NCBI GenBank assembly: GCA_026224825.1
Contig: JAMFRO010000099.1
Location: 1 to 38,261, forward strand
Reading direction: 5' to 3'
Origin: a bacterium
GTDB taxonomy: Bacteria; Pseudomonadota; Alphaproteobacteria; Acetobacterales; Acetobacteraceae
Length of the DNA: 38,261 bases
Position numbers and translations under genes: made by a program. Each line of letters opens with the position of its first letter. Positions within the stretch are counted from its first letter, which is position 1. Below are positions 7,076 through 14,701 of this stretch, one piece after another. The notes beneath the pieces are model-generated. The model was given only the letters and a program-made list of their open reading frames with translations, was not told the DNA's origin and ran no database searches.

Positions 7076-7453
7076 ATGGCCACTAAGACCCAAAAGATTC
7101 ACATGCTCATCCATACCGCCGCCCTGGCCGCCGCTGCCGTGGGTGGTGGGCTCGCACAGGCTCCGGGCTCCGACACTGTCGTTATCACCCCCCTCCAGGT
7201 GGCAATGATCGTCGCCCTCGGCGCCGAACACGGCGCACCCATAAGCAAAGCTGCGGCGGCGGAACTGATCCTACCATTTTCTGCCGCCGCCCTGGGGAGA
7301 GGCGTCAGTCAACTCCTGCTCTGTTTGATGCCAGGACTGGGCAGCGCCCTCAACGCAGTCACAGCCGCTGCGCTCACCGAAGCGATCGGCTGGGCCGCGG
7401 TCGAATATTTCAGGGAAGGTCAACTTCTTTCCGCCTCATTACCCAGGAACTGA
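7076..7453 (+). CDS. DUF697-like hydrophobic protein
   Basis: The 125-residue protein has AAGGAGA upstream of the ATG. After a basic start comes a short hydrophobic segment (about 12-27), then TPLQVAMIVALGAEHGAP, ILPFSAAALGRG and PGLGSALNA with TEAIGWAAVEYF near the end. This order of PLQ-x2-M, a GR helix, PG-x-G and EA-x-GWA-x2-YF matches the DUF697 membrane domain usually found C-terminal to a GTPase (YcjF/Era-like proteins). Here no GTPase domain is attached or adjacent, so the protein stands alone. Its role is unknown. Membrane association is inferred from composition. Confidence 0.65.
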   Translation: MATKTQKIHMLIHTAALAAAAVGGGLAQAPGSDTVVITPLQVAMIVALGAEHGAPISKAAAAELILPFSAAALGRGVSQLLLCLMPGLGSALNAVTAAALTEAIGWAAVEYFREGQLLSASLPRN

Positions 7454-7591
7454 TCGAAACGGTCTGGCCTCCTTCGACTTGGCCAGTCACGTTTGTGTGT
7501 CCCGCTGCTCCATGAACTTGTGGTGTAGCCTCTGGTTGTGTTTCTGTGCCGCAACCCAAAAGCGTTTAAGCAAAGCGAGAAGCAGAGCACC

Positions 7592-8743
7592 ATGCCCTTC
7601 TACCTACGTAAGTCAATTTCCGCCGGGCCGTTCCGATTCAACTTGTCGAACTCAGGTGTTGGACTGTCCGTGGGCGTCAAAGGTCTGCGCATCGGCACCG
7701 GCCCTCGTGGGCACTATATCCAGGCTGGGCGCGGCGGATTGTACTACCGAGCATCCATCGGCGGCAAACCGGCACCGCGTCAGAACGCCGTGCCCGCGCC
7801 GCGAGCCGCCCCAAATCACCCGCCGCAAACGACGCAACAGGGGCGCGTTGTCATGGTCGAGGTCGCCTCGGGTGACGTTCTTGGCATGCATGACAGTTCG
7901 GTTGCTGAGCTTGTCGATGACCTGAACGCAAAACAGGCTCGGCTACCTCTCGGTCCTTTGCTGGGATTGAGCACCATCGCCCTCGGTCTGCTGGCGATTT
8001 TTGCTGGCAGCGCTCAGGGTTCAGTCTTGCCGGCCGTTGGAGCTGTCGCACTTATGGCTACTCTTCCGGTGTGGGGGATCGGCATCTGGCTAGACCAGTC
8101 TCTACGGCGCAGCGTGCTGTTCTACAACTTGGACGACGAGGCGAAAGCCAAGTTCGAGCGCGTCACCAAGGAGTTCGACGTGTTAACCGGTTGCAAAGGA
8201 AAGTGGCACATCGAATCCGGTGGGAAAATCACAGACCTGACGACGTGGAAACGAAACGCTGGTGCCGGCCACCTTGTTAACCGCAAGGATGCCCGGCTCG
8301 CTTACAGCCTGCCAAAAGTGCTCCACAGCAACGTAACGCCGCCCGCGCTAGGATTGGGCAAGTGCACGTTCTATTTTTTTCCCGAGGTCATCATTGTGCA
8401 GGCGGGCAGAAAATTCGGAGCTGTCGGCTACGGCGACTTGGAAGTCAGATGGCAACAGTCTCGTTTCATAGAAGACGGCCGCCCACCCAGTGATGCACAG
8501 GTGGTTGACCACACGTGGCAGCACCCAAACAAAGGTGGCGGCCCGGACCGCAGATTCAAAAGTAATCGCCGCCTGCCAATCTGCCTTTACGACACCATGC
8601 ACCTGTCTAGCCGGTCTGGCGTGAACGAGCTGGCAGAGTTTTCCCGCGTGGGGGTCGTTGAACGCTTCGTCGCTGCCTTTCGCGATTTGCCAAAGCGGCC
8701 AGCTTCAGAGAGCTTGCTGGCCATCGCATCCGGCGCGCCATAG
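7592..8743 (+). CDS. DUF4236 domain membrane protein
   Basis: Starting at ATG 7592, the product has 383 residues. The first 55 residues (FYLRKSISAGPFRFNLSNSG, VGVKGLRIGTGPRGHYI, GRGGLYYRASIG) are a textbook DUF4236 domain. Two membrane segments follow at about 121-139 and 145-166 (GLSTIALGLLAIFAGSAQG and LPAVGAVALMATLPVWGIG). The remaining 210 residues are soluble, with no motif I know. The function of DUF4236 is unknown; such proteins are common on mobile elements. An upstream in-frame start at 7538 is less likely because it breaks the domain start. The gene is 47 bp from the next one on the same strand. Confidence 0.82.
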   Translation: MPFYLRKSISAGPFRFNLSNSGVGLSVGVKGLRIGTGPRGHYIQAGRGGLYYRASIGGKPAPRQNAVPAPRAAPNHPPQTTQQGRVVMVEVASGDVLGMHDSSVAELVDDLNAKQARLPLGPLLGLSTIALGLLAIFAGSAQGSVLPAVGAVALMATLPVWGIGIWLDQSLRRSVLFYNLDDEAKAKFERVTKEFDVLTGCKGKWHIESGGKITDLTTWKRNAGAGHLVNRKDARLAYSLPKVLHSNVTPPALGLGKCTFYFFPEVIIVQAGRKFGAVGYGDLEVRWQQSRFIEDGRPPSDAQVVDHTWQHPNKGGGPDRRFKSNRRLPICLYDTMHLSSRSGVNELAEFSRVGVVERFVAAFRDLPKRPASESLLAIASGAP

Positions 8744-8790
8744 GCCCATAATAAATTGTCTGGGCCCATGACAAAATAAGGACTGAGCAC

Positions 8791-10311
8791 GTGGCGCAGC
8801 GGACCATTACGGACGAAGAAATTGCTTTGATTAAAGCCATGGTTGCGCGCGGCATGAAAAACCGCGACATCCAATTCTACTTCAATCGCCCCGAGCGAGC
8901 GGTAAATTCTGGCCGCATCACGGATATCACTTCCGGAAAATACAGCAATTCCGCCAAAATTCTCAAGGCAGACGATGCTAAGCTGAATGCCTTCATGGCC
9001 ATACATCATCCGTCCGCGACGACGCCCCCAGCCATCGCACAGACCCAGCTGCTTAGCCCAACCTCCGAAGCCACGCTTCTGAAGATGTTTGTGAAAGATG
9101 CTGCCGGCGTATGGCGCTTAGCCTCGGGCGAGACGGACCGCGCGGAATGCAAGGAAAGCTTCCGCTTGAAGTACCCTGCGCCGTGGCTGCGTGCTATCGC
9201 GGCTCTAGCTAACAATCAGGGCGGTTACATTTTTTTTGGCGTGAAGGACAAGGACCCGGCGGGCACTCACGCAGTACTTGGCCTCACAACGAACGAATTC
9301 GCCGATACTGATCCAGCCGACATTGTGTTGCGTCTACGCACAGTCTTCAACCCAACCCCTCGTTTCGAGCGGGCCGTAGTTGAAATCGACGGCAAGACGC
9401 TCGGGGTTCTGTATGTCGAGCAGCATCCAAGCCGCCCGATCATCGCCACCAAACAAGAGGGCAGTGGTGAAATCAAGGAGGGAGACATTTTCTTCCGCTA
9501 CCCTGGACAATCCTCTCGGATATCCTACGCCGATCTGCGCGCGATGCTCGACGCACGCGATGCCCAGGCACGTGCAGAAATCCTCCCCATGGTTCAGCGC
9601 CTTCTCTCTCTCGGCCCCTCTCGAGCCATGGTCGCAGACCTGAATGAGGGGCTGCTGGTCGACAGCACCCGTACCATCGAGATGGACGACGCTATCATCA
9701 AGGAACTTAACCTGATCAAGGAGGGGGAGTTTAACGAGAAGATCGGTGCCCCAACACTTCGCCTCATAGGCAACGTCAAATCCAAGACACCATCGCCCGC
9801 GAAAAAGGGCCTCGTGACGCGAGCCGATATGCAGCGAGATTTTCTGTCTGGGACACTAAGTGCCGACCCCCTCGACTACGTCCGTTGTGCGGTTGAAGTG
9901 CCCGGAAACGACTGGCTGCCAATCCGGTATTTTGCCCACGCTGCCGGAATGTCGCTTACGGACCTTCTCACATTCATCGATGCTAACCCGGCTGCGATCC
10001 CGACACAGAAGGCCCTCTATAAGAACCGGTTGTCCTCCACCGAAAAGGCGTATGTGGCCGCGAAGGGACCTGCCGGAGTTATGCTTCAGCGCCTCCAAGC
10101 GGGCCAGGCACTGGAGCCCAAGAACTCGGCAGAGGCGCGGCAGATCGCGTTCGCCGTCCAAGGGCTGCCTTGCCCGTTAAAGTTGGAACCAACCTCTCTT
10201 CGGACCCTGCTCACACGTTGCGCTGAGCTGGCCGGAAAAAGCAGCGACCAAGTCGCCAAATCGGCGATTCGCAAGGCTGTTGCCCGTCTAGACGAGCTGA
10301 CCTCCGCCTAA
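8791..10311 (+). CDS. HTH and AlbA_2 (Schlafen-type) domain protein
   Basis: The 506-residue product starts at GTG 8791, with AAGGA eight bases upstream. Residues 6-60 (ITDEEIALIKAMVARGMKNR, then FYFNRPERAVNSGRITDI) look like an HTH of the kind seen at the N-terminus of island-borne proteins. Residues 112-260 form an AlbA_2 domain: AECKESF at 118-124, ALANNQGGYIFFGVKD at 138-153 and a later FFRYPGQSSRISYADLR. AlbA_2 domains bind or cleave nucleic acids in Schlafen-like proteins and are frequent in defence islands and mobile elements. The rest is unassigned. As the last cargo gene before the attachment end, it may serve defence, regulation or element stability; the sequence does not decide between these. 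Confidence 0.78.
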   Translation: MAQRTITDEEIALIKAMVARGMKNRDIQFYFNRPERAVNSGRITDITSGKYSNSAKILKADDAKLNAFMAIHHPSATTPPAIAQTQLLSPTSEATLLKMFVKDAAGVWRLASGETDRAECKESFRLKYPAPWLRAIAALANNQGGYIFFGVKDKDPAGTHAVLGLTTNEFADTDPADIVLRLRTVFNPTPRFERAVVEIDGKTLGVLYVEQHPSRPIIATKQEGSGEIKEGDIFFRYPGQSSRISYADLRAMLDARDAQARAEILPMVQRLLSLGPSRAMVADLNEGLLVDSTRTIEMDDAIIKELNLIKEGEFNEKIGAPTLRLIGNVKSKTPSPAKKGLVTRADMQRDFLSGTLSADPLDYVRCAVEVPGNDWLPIRYFAHAAGMSLTDLLTFIDANPAAIPTQKALYKNRLSSTEKAYVAAKGPAGVMLQRLQAGQALEPKNSAEARQIAFAVQGLPCPLKLEPTSLRTLLTRCAELAGKSSDQVAKSAIRKAVARLDELTSA

Positions 10312-10390
10312 CTGGCGCCCATTCTGGTGGCAGGGGCGAGGTACTGAACATTGGCCCCTCGACTAAGGCGGGCGCAAAAAGAGTGCCTAC

Positions 10391-10420
10391 TGGGGGCCAT
10401 TTGGGGGAACTGTGGGGGAC
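10391..10420. promoter_or_regulatory. Three TGGGGG direct repeats at 11-bp spacing (putative integrase arm sites)
   Basis: TGGGGG begins at 10391, 10402 and 10413, exactly one helical turn apart. The cluster lies about 70 bp inside the tRNA-Arg 3' end. Spaced direct repeats of this kind near an attachment site are where the N-terminal domain of tyrosine integrases binds. Assignment as arm sites is inference. Confidence 0.55.
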
Positions 10421-10486
10421 AGGGAAACCGCTCCAAACGGCGACGCCTCAACCCCACCAAAAAACCCTTACCCTTCAATGGGAAGC

Positions 10487-10563
10487 TGGCGCGCCCTACT
10501 GGAGTCGAACCAGTGGCCTCAAGATTAGAAGTCTCGTGCTCTATCCAGCTGAGCTAAGGGCGC
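10487..10563 (-). tRNA. tRNA-Arg (anticodon TCT)
   Basis: The 77-nt gene on the minus strand has acceptor GCGCCCT pairing with AGGGCGC, D-arm GCTCAGCTGGATAGAGC, anticodon stem CGAGA/TCTTG around CTTCTAA (anticodon TCT), T-arm around TTCGACT, and an encoded CCA. The 3' end points to lower coordinates and abuts the mobile element, so this is the probable integration target. Because the complete tRNA survives, the element end here would carry the restored 3' part. Confidence 0.95.
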
Positions 10564-10590
10564 GTTGCGCGTTCAGGTACCCCGGACCGC

Positions 10591-10896
10591 CTAATGCGTC
10601 CAGTTTTCCTTGCGGTCGGACCGGAAATTGTCGGCGTAGAGTTTGGGCTTGCGCACCCGCGCCGGGGGGATTTCCAGGTCGTAGGGGATGCTTTGCGCCT
10701 CCGCATAGGCGATGGCCGCCTCCTTGGTGTCGAATGTCAGGAGGATTTGCTGGCGCATGTCGTCCGAGCCGGTCCAGCCCATCAGCGGGTCGCGTAGTTT
10801 CTGGCGCTCGGGCTCATATTCCAGCACCCAGCGCTGCGTGCGCGCGAGGCCGGACTGCATGGCAGACTTGGGGGGAAGATAGATTCGAGCCCGCAT
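10591..10896 (-). CDS. NDUFS4-like accessory subunit of NADH dehydrogenase (complex I)
   Basis: The protein has 101 residues from ATG 10896, with AGGAG nine bases upstream. MRARIYLPPKSAMQSGLART begins the ETC_C1_NDUFS4 family, with WVLEYEP, GWTGSDDMRQQ-x-LTFDTKEAAIAYAE and the C-terminal KPKLYADNFRSDRKENWTH, all family hallmarks. In mitochondria the 18-kDa subunit stabilises the electron-input module of complex I; the alphaproteobacterial homologue is a supernumerary subunit at the cytoplasmic arm. It stands alone between two tRNA genes on the same strand, away from the nuo operon. Identification is secure. Confidence 0.93.
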   Translation of the reverse strand: MRARIYLPPKSAMQSGLARTQRWVLEYEPERQKLRDPLMGWTGSDDMRQQILLTFDTKEAAIAYAEAQSIPYDLEIPPARVRKPKLYADNFRSDRKENWTH

Positions 10897-10923
10897 ACCC
10901 TCAATCTCCTGACTAATCCTGAC

Positions 10924-10948
10924 TGGTCGGGGCGCCCGGATTCGAACC
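10924..10948 (-). repeat. tRNA 3'-end fragment (probable old attachment-site scar)
   Basis: On the minus strand the 25 nt read GGTTCGAATCC, then GGGCGCCCCGACCA: T-loop, 3' acceptor strand, discriminator A and CCA of a tRNA, without a 5' part or a matching T-stem. It matches the 3' end of tRNA-Pro(TGG) at 11071-11147 in 21 of 25 positions and looks like the end of another proline isoacceptor. It lies just upstream of the NDUFS4-type gene. Confidence 0.6.
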
Positions 10949-11070
10949 TTATACGCACCACAAACCGTCCAATTAACATAACCCACTGAAACTAAACAAA
11001 AACCATGGACAAAATCTCTGGACAGTTTTTCGGAACGCTTAAACCCGGTACGACCAATCCTCTTAAACTA

Positions 11071-11147
11071 TGGTCGGAGCGAGAGGATTCGAACCTCCGG
11101 CCCTCTGCTCCCAAAGCAGATGCGCTACCAGGCTGCGCCACGCTCCG
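11071..11147 (-). tRNA. tRNA-Pro (anticodon TGG)
   Basis: The 77-nt gene has acceptor CGGAGCG pairing with CGCTCCG, D-arm GGCGCAGCCTGGTAGCGC, anticodon loop TTTGGGA (anticodon TGG), T-arm around TTCGAAT and an encoded CCA. It lies on the minus strand upstream of the NDUFS4-type gene and downstream of the DUF192 gene. Confidence 0.96.
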
Positions 11148-11160
11148 CCATGTGCCGCTG

Positions 11161-11210
11161 GGCTTAGCTGCCGCCCAGCGGGCTTGGCTTAGCTGCCGCC
11201 CAGCGGCTTG
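11161..11210. repeat. 25-bp tandem duplication at the 3' end of the DUF192 gene
   Basis: The 21 bp GGCTTAGCTGCCGCCCAGCGG begins at 11161 and again at 11186. The second copy holds the stop codon and last codons of the DUF192 gene. The first copy, downstream of that stop, repeats the same end including a stop. It looks like a recent slippage duplication with no effect on the protein. Confidence 0.8.
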
Positions 11211-11671
11211 GCAACCACCTTGTCGCCCACGTTGATGTCATCCGTGGCGGTAATTCCGCCCTGCAGCTCCAGCGTGGCCTCCACCGTCCCGCCCGAGGGG
11301 ATGGGTTTGAGGCTGTAGGGCACGGCATTCTCGGCGATGGAGATGATTTTGCCATCCGTGCCGATGAAAACGATGTCCAGCGGCGCGATGGTGTTCTTCA
11401 TCCAGAACTGCACCGGGGCGGCGGGCACCTCGGGGAAGAGCATGCCGGCATCGGCGGCCACGGTGGGGCGGAGCATGAGGCCGAAGGCCTGCTGCTGCGG
11501 GGAGAGGGCCAGCTCCACGGTGAAATGATACACCTGGCCGTTATCGGCGGTGATGCTGAGGGGGGCGGTGGTGAGGGTGGGCTGCGGCCCGGTGGGGTCG
11601 TCGCTTATTTGGGCATGCGCCACGCCTGCCAGGGCCAAAGCCGCCATCATCGCCAGTCCGAACCGCTGCAT
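11189..11671 (-). CDS. DUF192 family exported protein
   Basis: The protein has 160 residues from ATG 11671, where GGAG lies six bases upstream; an ATG 12 bases earlier is possible. The first 21 residues (MQRFGLAMMAALALAGVAHA) are a signal peptide with an AHA-type cleavage site, so it should be periplasmic. The DUF192 domain follows: FTVELALSPQQQAFGLMLR, GMLFPE, FWMKNTIAPLDIVFIG and a late VEATLELQGG. The molecular function of this family is not settled. The same strand stays open far upstream, but that is a GC-rich artefact antisense to the next gene. It is divergent from the glycosyltransferase gene at 11726. Confidence 0.88.
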   Translation of the reverse strand: MQRFGLAMMAALALAGVAHAQISDDPTGPQPTLTTAPLSITADNGQVYHFTVELALSPQQQAFGLMLRPTVAADAGMLFPEVPAAPVQFWMKNTIAPLDIVFIGTDGKIISIAENAVPYSLKPIPSGGTVEATLELQGGITATDDINVGDKVVAKPLGGS

Positions 11672-11725
11672 GCTGCTCTCCATTCTCGCCCCCTGTCTTG
11701 CCCGGCACGGAGCGCCCTGGCAAGC

Positions 11726-13102
11726 ATGGCAGGAGTGAAACGCGCCCTCCCCTTCCTCATCTTTCTCGGCCTGGCCTTGGCCACGCGCCTGCCCATAATG
11801 CACCGTTCCGTACTGGACTGGGATGAGAGCCTGTATTTCATCATGGCCCAGCAATGGCGCGCCGGGCACCTGCCCTACACCATGGTGTGGGACAACAAGC
11901 CGATCGGCATCTACGTGATTTTCGCCGCCTTCCAGGCGCTCATCCCCGGCGTGGCGGCGATTCGCGTGGCAACGGCGCTGTGCGTGGCGCTGCTGGCGGC
12001 AACCGCGTTCCGCATCACCAGCATCCTCACGCGCGAGCGCGCCGCCGGCTGGGTGGCGGGCGGGTTGCTGGTCATCTGCTCCCTCTCCAATGACGGACTC
12101 TCCGCCAATACCGAGCTGTTCATGGCCGCCTGTACCGCTTTGGCTGTGCTGGCGGTCGTGGCGGACGCCCCCGCCTGGGCCGCCGGGCTGGCGCTGGGCT
12201 GCGGCTTCATGATCAAATACGTGATGGCGCCGGAGGCTTTGCTGCTCCTCCTGCTGCTGTACCATCGGCGCGGGCCGAGGGATGTGGCCATTGCCCTGGC
12301 CGCCGCCGCCGTGCCGGTGCTGGCCGCCGCCGGGCTTTACGCCGCTTCCGGGCATTTGCCGCTGTGGTGGGATTGCAGCGTGCTCAGCAACTTCCGCCGG
12401 GCGGGGGTGAAAATCCGCCCCGGTGTGCTGGGGGCGGCACTCTCCACCCAGGCCTGGCGCTGGGGGCCGCTGTATCTCACCGCATTCATCGTCGCGTTTG
12501 GCGCGCGGCGGCGGGGGTTCACCAGCAATTTCTCGCTGCTCTGGCTGCTGGGCGCACTCCTTGGCGCCGCCTCGGCCAAATCCTTCTACGACCATTATTT
12601 CCTGCAGGCCTTGCCGGCACTCTGCGTGCTCGCCGGCATCGGCTGGGCACGTCTGCCCACCGGCGGGGCGGTGCGCGATGTGGCCATGCTCGCCCTGGTC
12701 ACACTGCCCCTGCATGCCGGCTGGCAGGCCTTGCGCGAAGCCTCGGGCCCGGACCTGCCGGTGGAAATCGCCGCCACGCTGACGGCGGCGCACGCCCAGA
12801 GCCTCTACGTGTTCGACAGCCAGCCGATCATCTACGCCCTCACCGGCCTGCCCGCCCCCACGCGTTTCGTGCTGCCCTCGGAGCTTACGGGGCTGACCCT
12901 GCCGCAGGTGGCCGGGGTGCAACCCGTGGCCGAGGTTAGGCGTATTCTAGCCACGCAGCCGCAATACATCGTGCGCCGCGCGCCGCCGCCGGGGCCGGAT
13001 GTTGGCAGCCCGCCCGTTTACGCCGTGCTGGATGAGGCCCTGGCCGCGCATTACACGCTGGTGCAGGATTGGCCTGGGGCGGCATTGTACAAACACGAAT
13101 AA
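11726..13102 (+). CDS. GT39/ArnT-like membrane glycosyltransferase
   Basis: The 458-residue protein starts at ATG 11726. It has about ten hydrophobic segments, with a first segment at residues 7-20, then DWDESLYF at 31-38, the acidic D-E pair in the first periplasmic loop that is catalytic in the PMT/ArnT fold, and further conserved WDNKPIG nearby. The C-terminal 100 residues are periplasmic-looking and end in YTLVQDW. Such enzymes move a sugar from a polyprenyl-phosphate donor to protein, lipid A or another acceptor. The acceptor here is unknown. Ribosome binding is weak. Only 54 bp separate it from the divergent DUF192 gene, so they share a promoter region. Confidence 0.85.
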   Translation: MAGVKRALPFLIFLGLALATRLPIMHRSVLDWDESLYFIMAQQWRAGHLPYTMVWDNKPIGIYVIFAAFQALIPGVAAIRVATALCVALLAATAFRITSILTRERAAGWVAGGLLVICSLSNDGLSANTELFMAACTALAVLAVVADAPAWAAGLALGCGFMIKYVMAPEALLLLLLLYHRRGPRDVAIALAAAAVPVLAAAGLYAASGHLPLWWDCSVLSNFRRAGVKIRPGVLGAALSTQAWRWGPLYLTAFIVAFGARRRGFTSNFSLLWLLGALLGAASAKSFYDHYFLQALPALCVLAGIGWARLPTGGAVRDVAMLALVTLPLHAGWQALREASGPDLPVEIAATLTAAHAQSLYVFDSQPIIYALTGLPAPTRFVLPSELTGLTLPQVAGVQPVAEVRRILATQPQYIVRRAPPPGPDVGSPPVYAVLDEALAAHYTLVQDWPGAALYKHE

Positions 13103-13223
13103 CCCCGCCGCCGGGCTTGATTGGCGGCGGCAGGAAAAGATGCGTCTGCCCGAACCGTGAGGGGCCGGCACTTTCGCTCAAACCGCCACCCCAACACCTG
13201 CCGCACCCTACCCCAGCAGCCCC

Positions 13224-13787
13224 CTACCCCAGCAGTACCGTCTCCAGCCGGTGGTACGCGGCCTCGGCGGATTCGGCGGCGCGGCGGATGTCTTCGCTTT
13301 CGAAGAATTTTTGTGCCCGCAATGCGGCCATGGCGGCCGGCAGGCCTTGCGCCTGCATCATGCGGCCCAATTGCGCCAGTTTCTCAACGGTCTCGGGGCT
13401 CAGCACCTGCGGGCCGGTGAAGGCGAGCCCGGCCTTGGTGCCCACGGCCCAGCAGCGCCGCGCCTTGTAGCTGGCGCCGCCGGTCATGTGCAGCGATACT
13501 TCCTCCGGCAGGTTGAACATGGCGCCGAGGTCGACCAGCACGCCGGAGGGTGATTCATCCAGCACCAGGCAGTTGTAGACGCTCTGGCCGGCATCGCCCC
13601 CGGTGACGATTTTGGCACTTTTGATGACCGGCACGCGCATGGCATTGCGCCGCTCCGCCAAAGTAAAATGGGTGGTCCCAGCCTCATAGGCGGGCCAGAT
13701 TTGCTTGCTCTGATCAGTTTTGGCCGAATCAGCCTGCACCTGATCAACCTGGATATGATTAGGCTTTGCCTGGAGCTGGTGCGACAT
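13224..13787 (-). CDS. PilZ domain protein
   Basis: The 187-residue product has AAGG eight bases upstream of its ATG. After a polar N-terminal 40 residues comes the PilZ domain: R47-x3-R51 in AERRNAMR and D77-x-S79-x2-G82 in DESPSG, the two motifs that hold cyclic di-GMP, then beta-strand segments through KAGLAFTG. The last 60 residues are helical with repeated Ala/Glu and may form a coiled coil. It is probably a cytoplasmic c-di-GMP receptor. The partner is unknown, since no motility or cellulose gene lies near. Confidence 0.9.
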   Translation of the reverse strand: MSHQLQAKPNHIQVDQVQADSAKTDQSKQIWPAYEAGTTHFTLAERRNAMRVPVIKSAKIVTGGDAGQSVYNCLVLDESPSGVLVDLGAMFNLPEEVSLHMTGGASYKARRCWAVGTKAGLAFTGPQVLSPETVEKLAQLGRMMQAQGLPAAMAALRAQKFFESEDIRRAAESAEAAYHRLETVLLG

Positions 13788-13869
13788 ATGATCGGCCTTG
13801 CATGAGAGTGACAGCGTTCATCCTCGCGCAAAATCCTTAACAGCGGCTCAACAAGCAGGGCGGTCTACA

Positions 13870-14400
13870 TTAAGGCATGAAACTTTCCGTTATGCCTTGA
13901 ACGGCGTTCAGGAAGCCGATCTTACCTACCGCCGCCTCATGCCGCAGCACGCTGGTGCTCAGTTCGAATTTCACCCCGGGAATGGTCTCATTCACGAACG
14001 GATTGCCGCTCCAGCCCATGATGCGGCAGACGCGCCGGGCGATGCGCCAGCCCTGCCCCGTGCGCACCAGCGCGTCATCATACCAGCCCGTGCCGTCCCA
14101 GCGCGGGTCGCCATCCACGGCGTTGCGGATCAGCCGCCAGTTGCCGTAGGTGAGGGCGAACGCCGAATCGCCTTGCACATGCAGCTGGTGGCCCAACATT
14201 GCATGCTGGGTGCTGTCGAACGGGTCGTGGAACATTGCGAAATCGCGTTTGAAGCTGGCCAGGTCGCGCCATTGCGCGCTGGCGCTGAAATCGGCCTGTA
14301 CGTCGGCTGTAAAAATCCGGTCGAACAGATGCCAGCATTGGCTGTCCACCGCCAGGCCGTACAGGTTGATGATGCCGATGATCTCGTCTCTATCCGACAT
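13870..14400 (-). CDS. SnoaL-like (NTF2-fold) protein
   Basis: The product has 176 residues from ATG 14400, with GGAG six bases upstream; GTG 14412 is an alternative. The sequence follows the SnoaL_4 pattern: an N-terminal helix IIGIINLYGLAVDSQCWHLFDRIFTADVQADFS, HAMLGHQLHVQGDSAFALTY, then WDGTGWYDDALVRTGQGWRIARRVCRI. The fold is a cone-shaped alpha+beta barrel used as an isomerase, hydratase or ring-hydroxylating small subunit. Substrate cannot be told from sequence. Its start lies 130 bp from the riboswitch on the other strand. Confidence 0.8.
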   Translation of the reverse strand: MSDRDEIIGIINLYGLAVDSQCWHLFDRIFTADVQADFSASAQWRDLASFKRDFAMFHDPFDSTQHAMLGHQLHVQGDSAFALTYGNWRLIRNAVDGDPRWDGTGWYDDALVRTGQGWRIARRVCRIMGWSGNPFVNETIPGVKFELSTSVLRHEAAVGKIGFLNAVQGITESFMP

Positions 14401-14529
14401 TTTGCGCTCCACCCCTCTCCGCCCATGGCAGCGCTTTCGCGGGCGGGCAATTCACCCAGCGGCATGTTCAATTGTCTCTACCCGCAGCCCTCTTTACGTG
14501 CCGGGCCGGCGCCCCTAAAACATAATTGT

Positions 14530-14635
14530 CATTGGGGAGTAGCCGCCCGCGCCAGCGGGACCAGCGTCAACATACTTGGGCCATACGCCCATGGTGCTGG
14601 TAGTCCGATCAGGTTTGGCAAGACCTTTGGCATCA
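14530..14635 (+). promoter_or_regulatory. yybP-ykoY (manganese) riboswitch
   Basis: All the hallmark blocks are present in order: GGGGAGTAGCC (14534-14544), a hairpin CCCGC-GCCA-GCGGG, the long stem GGACCAGC paired with GCTGGTAGTCC, the internal GTCAACATACTTGG (14566-14579) that matches the Mn2+-binding L1/L3 junction, and GGCAAGACCTTTGG (14618-14631). The motif matches the E. coli alx and L. lactis versions as I recall them. It lies directly upstream of the CaCA antiporter gene on the same strand. GC-rich inverted segments at about 14643-14696 could be the expression platform hiding a terminator or the start codon. It should switch the antiporter on when Mn2+ is high. Confidence 0.9.
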
Positions 14636-14701
14636 ACCCTCTCGGGCCGGCCGGGCCGTGGGGGGTGGTGTCATTGCCTCGCCCTGGCCCGGATATAAGT
14701 G

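Noticed and set aside
10924..11066. A second complete tRNA in this stretch
   Set aside because: Only the T-loop and acceptor 3' strand are present; the T-stem does not pair fully and no 5' acceptor, D-arm or anticodon arm can be drawn.
11189..12922. Open frame of 577 codons on the minus strand
   Set aside because: Only the last 160 codons (DUF192 with signal peptide) are protein-like. The rest is antisense to the glycosyltransferase gene and has His/Gly/Gln-rich composition typical of a GC-rich shadow frame.
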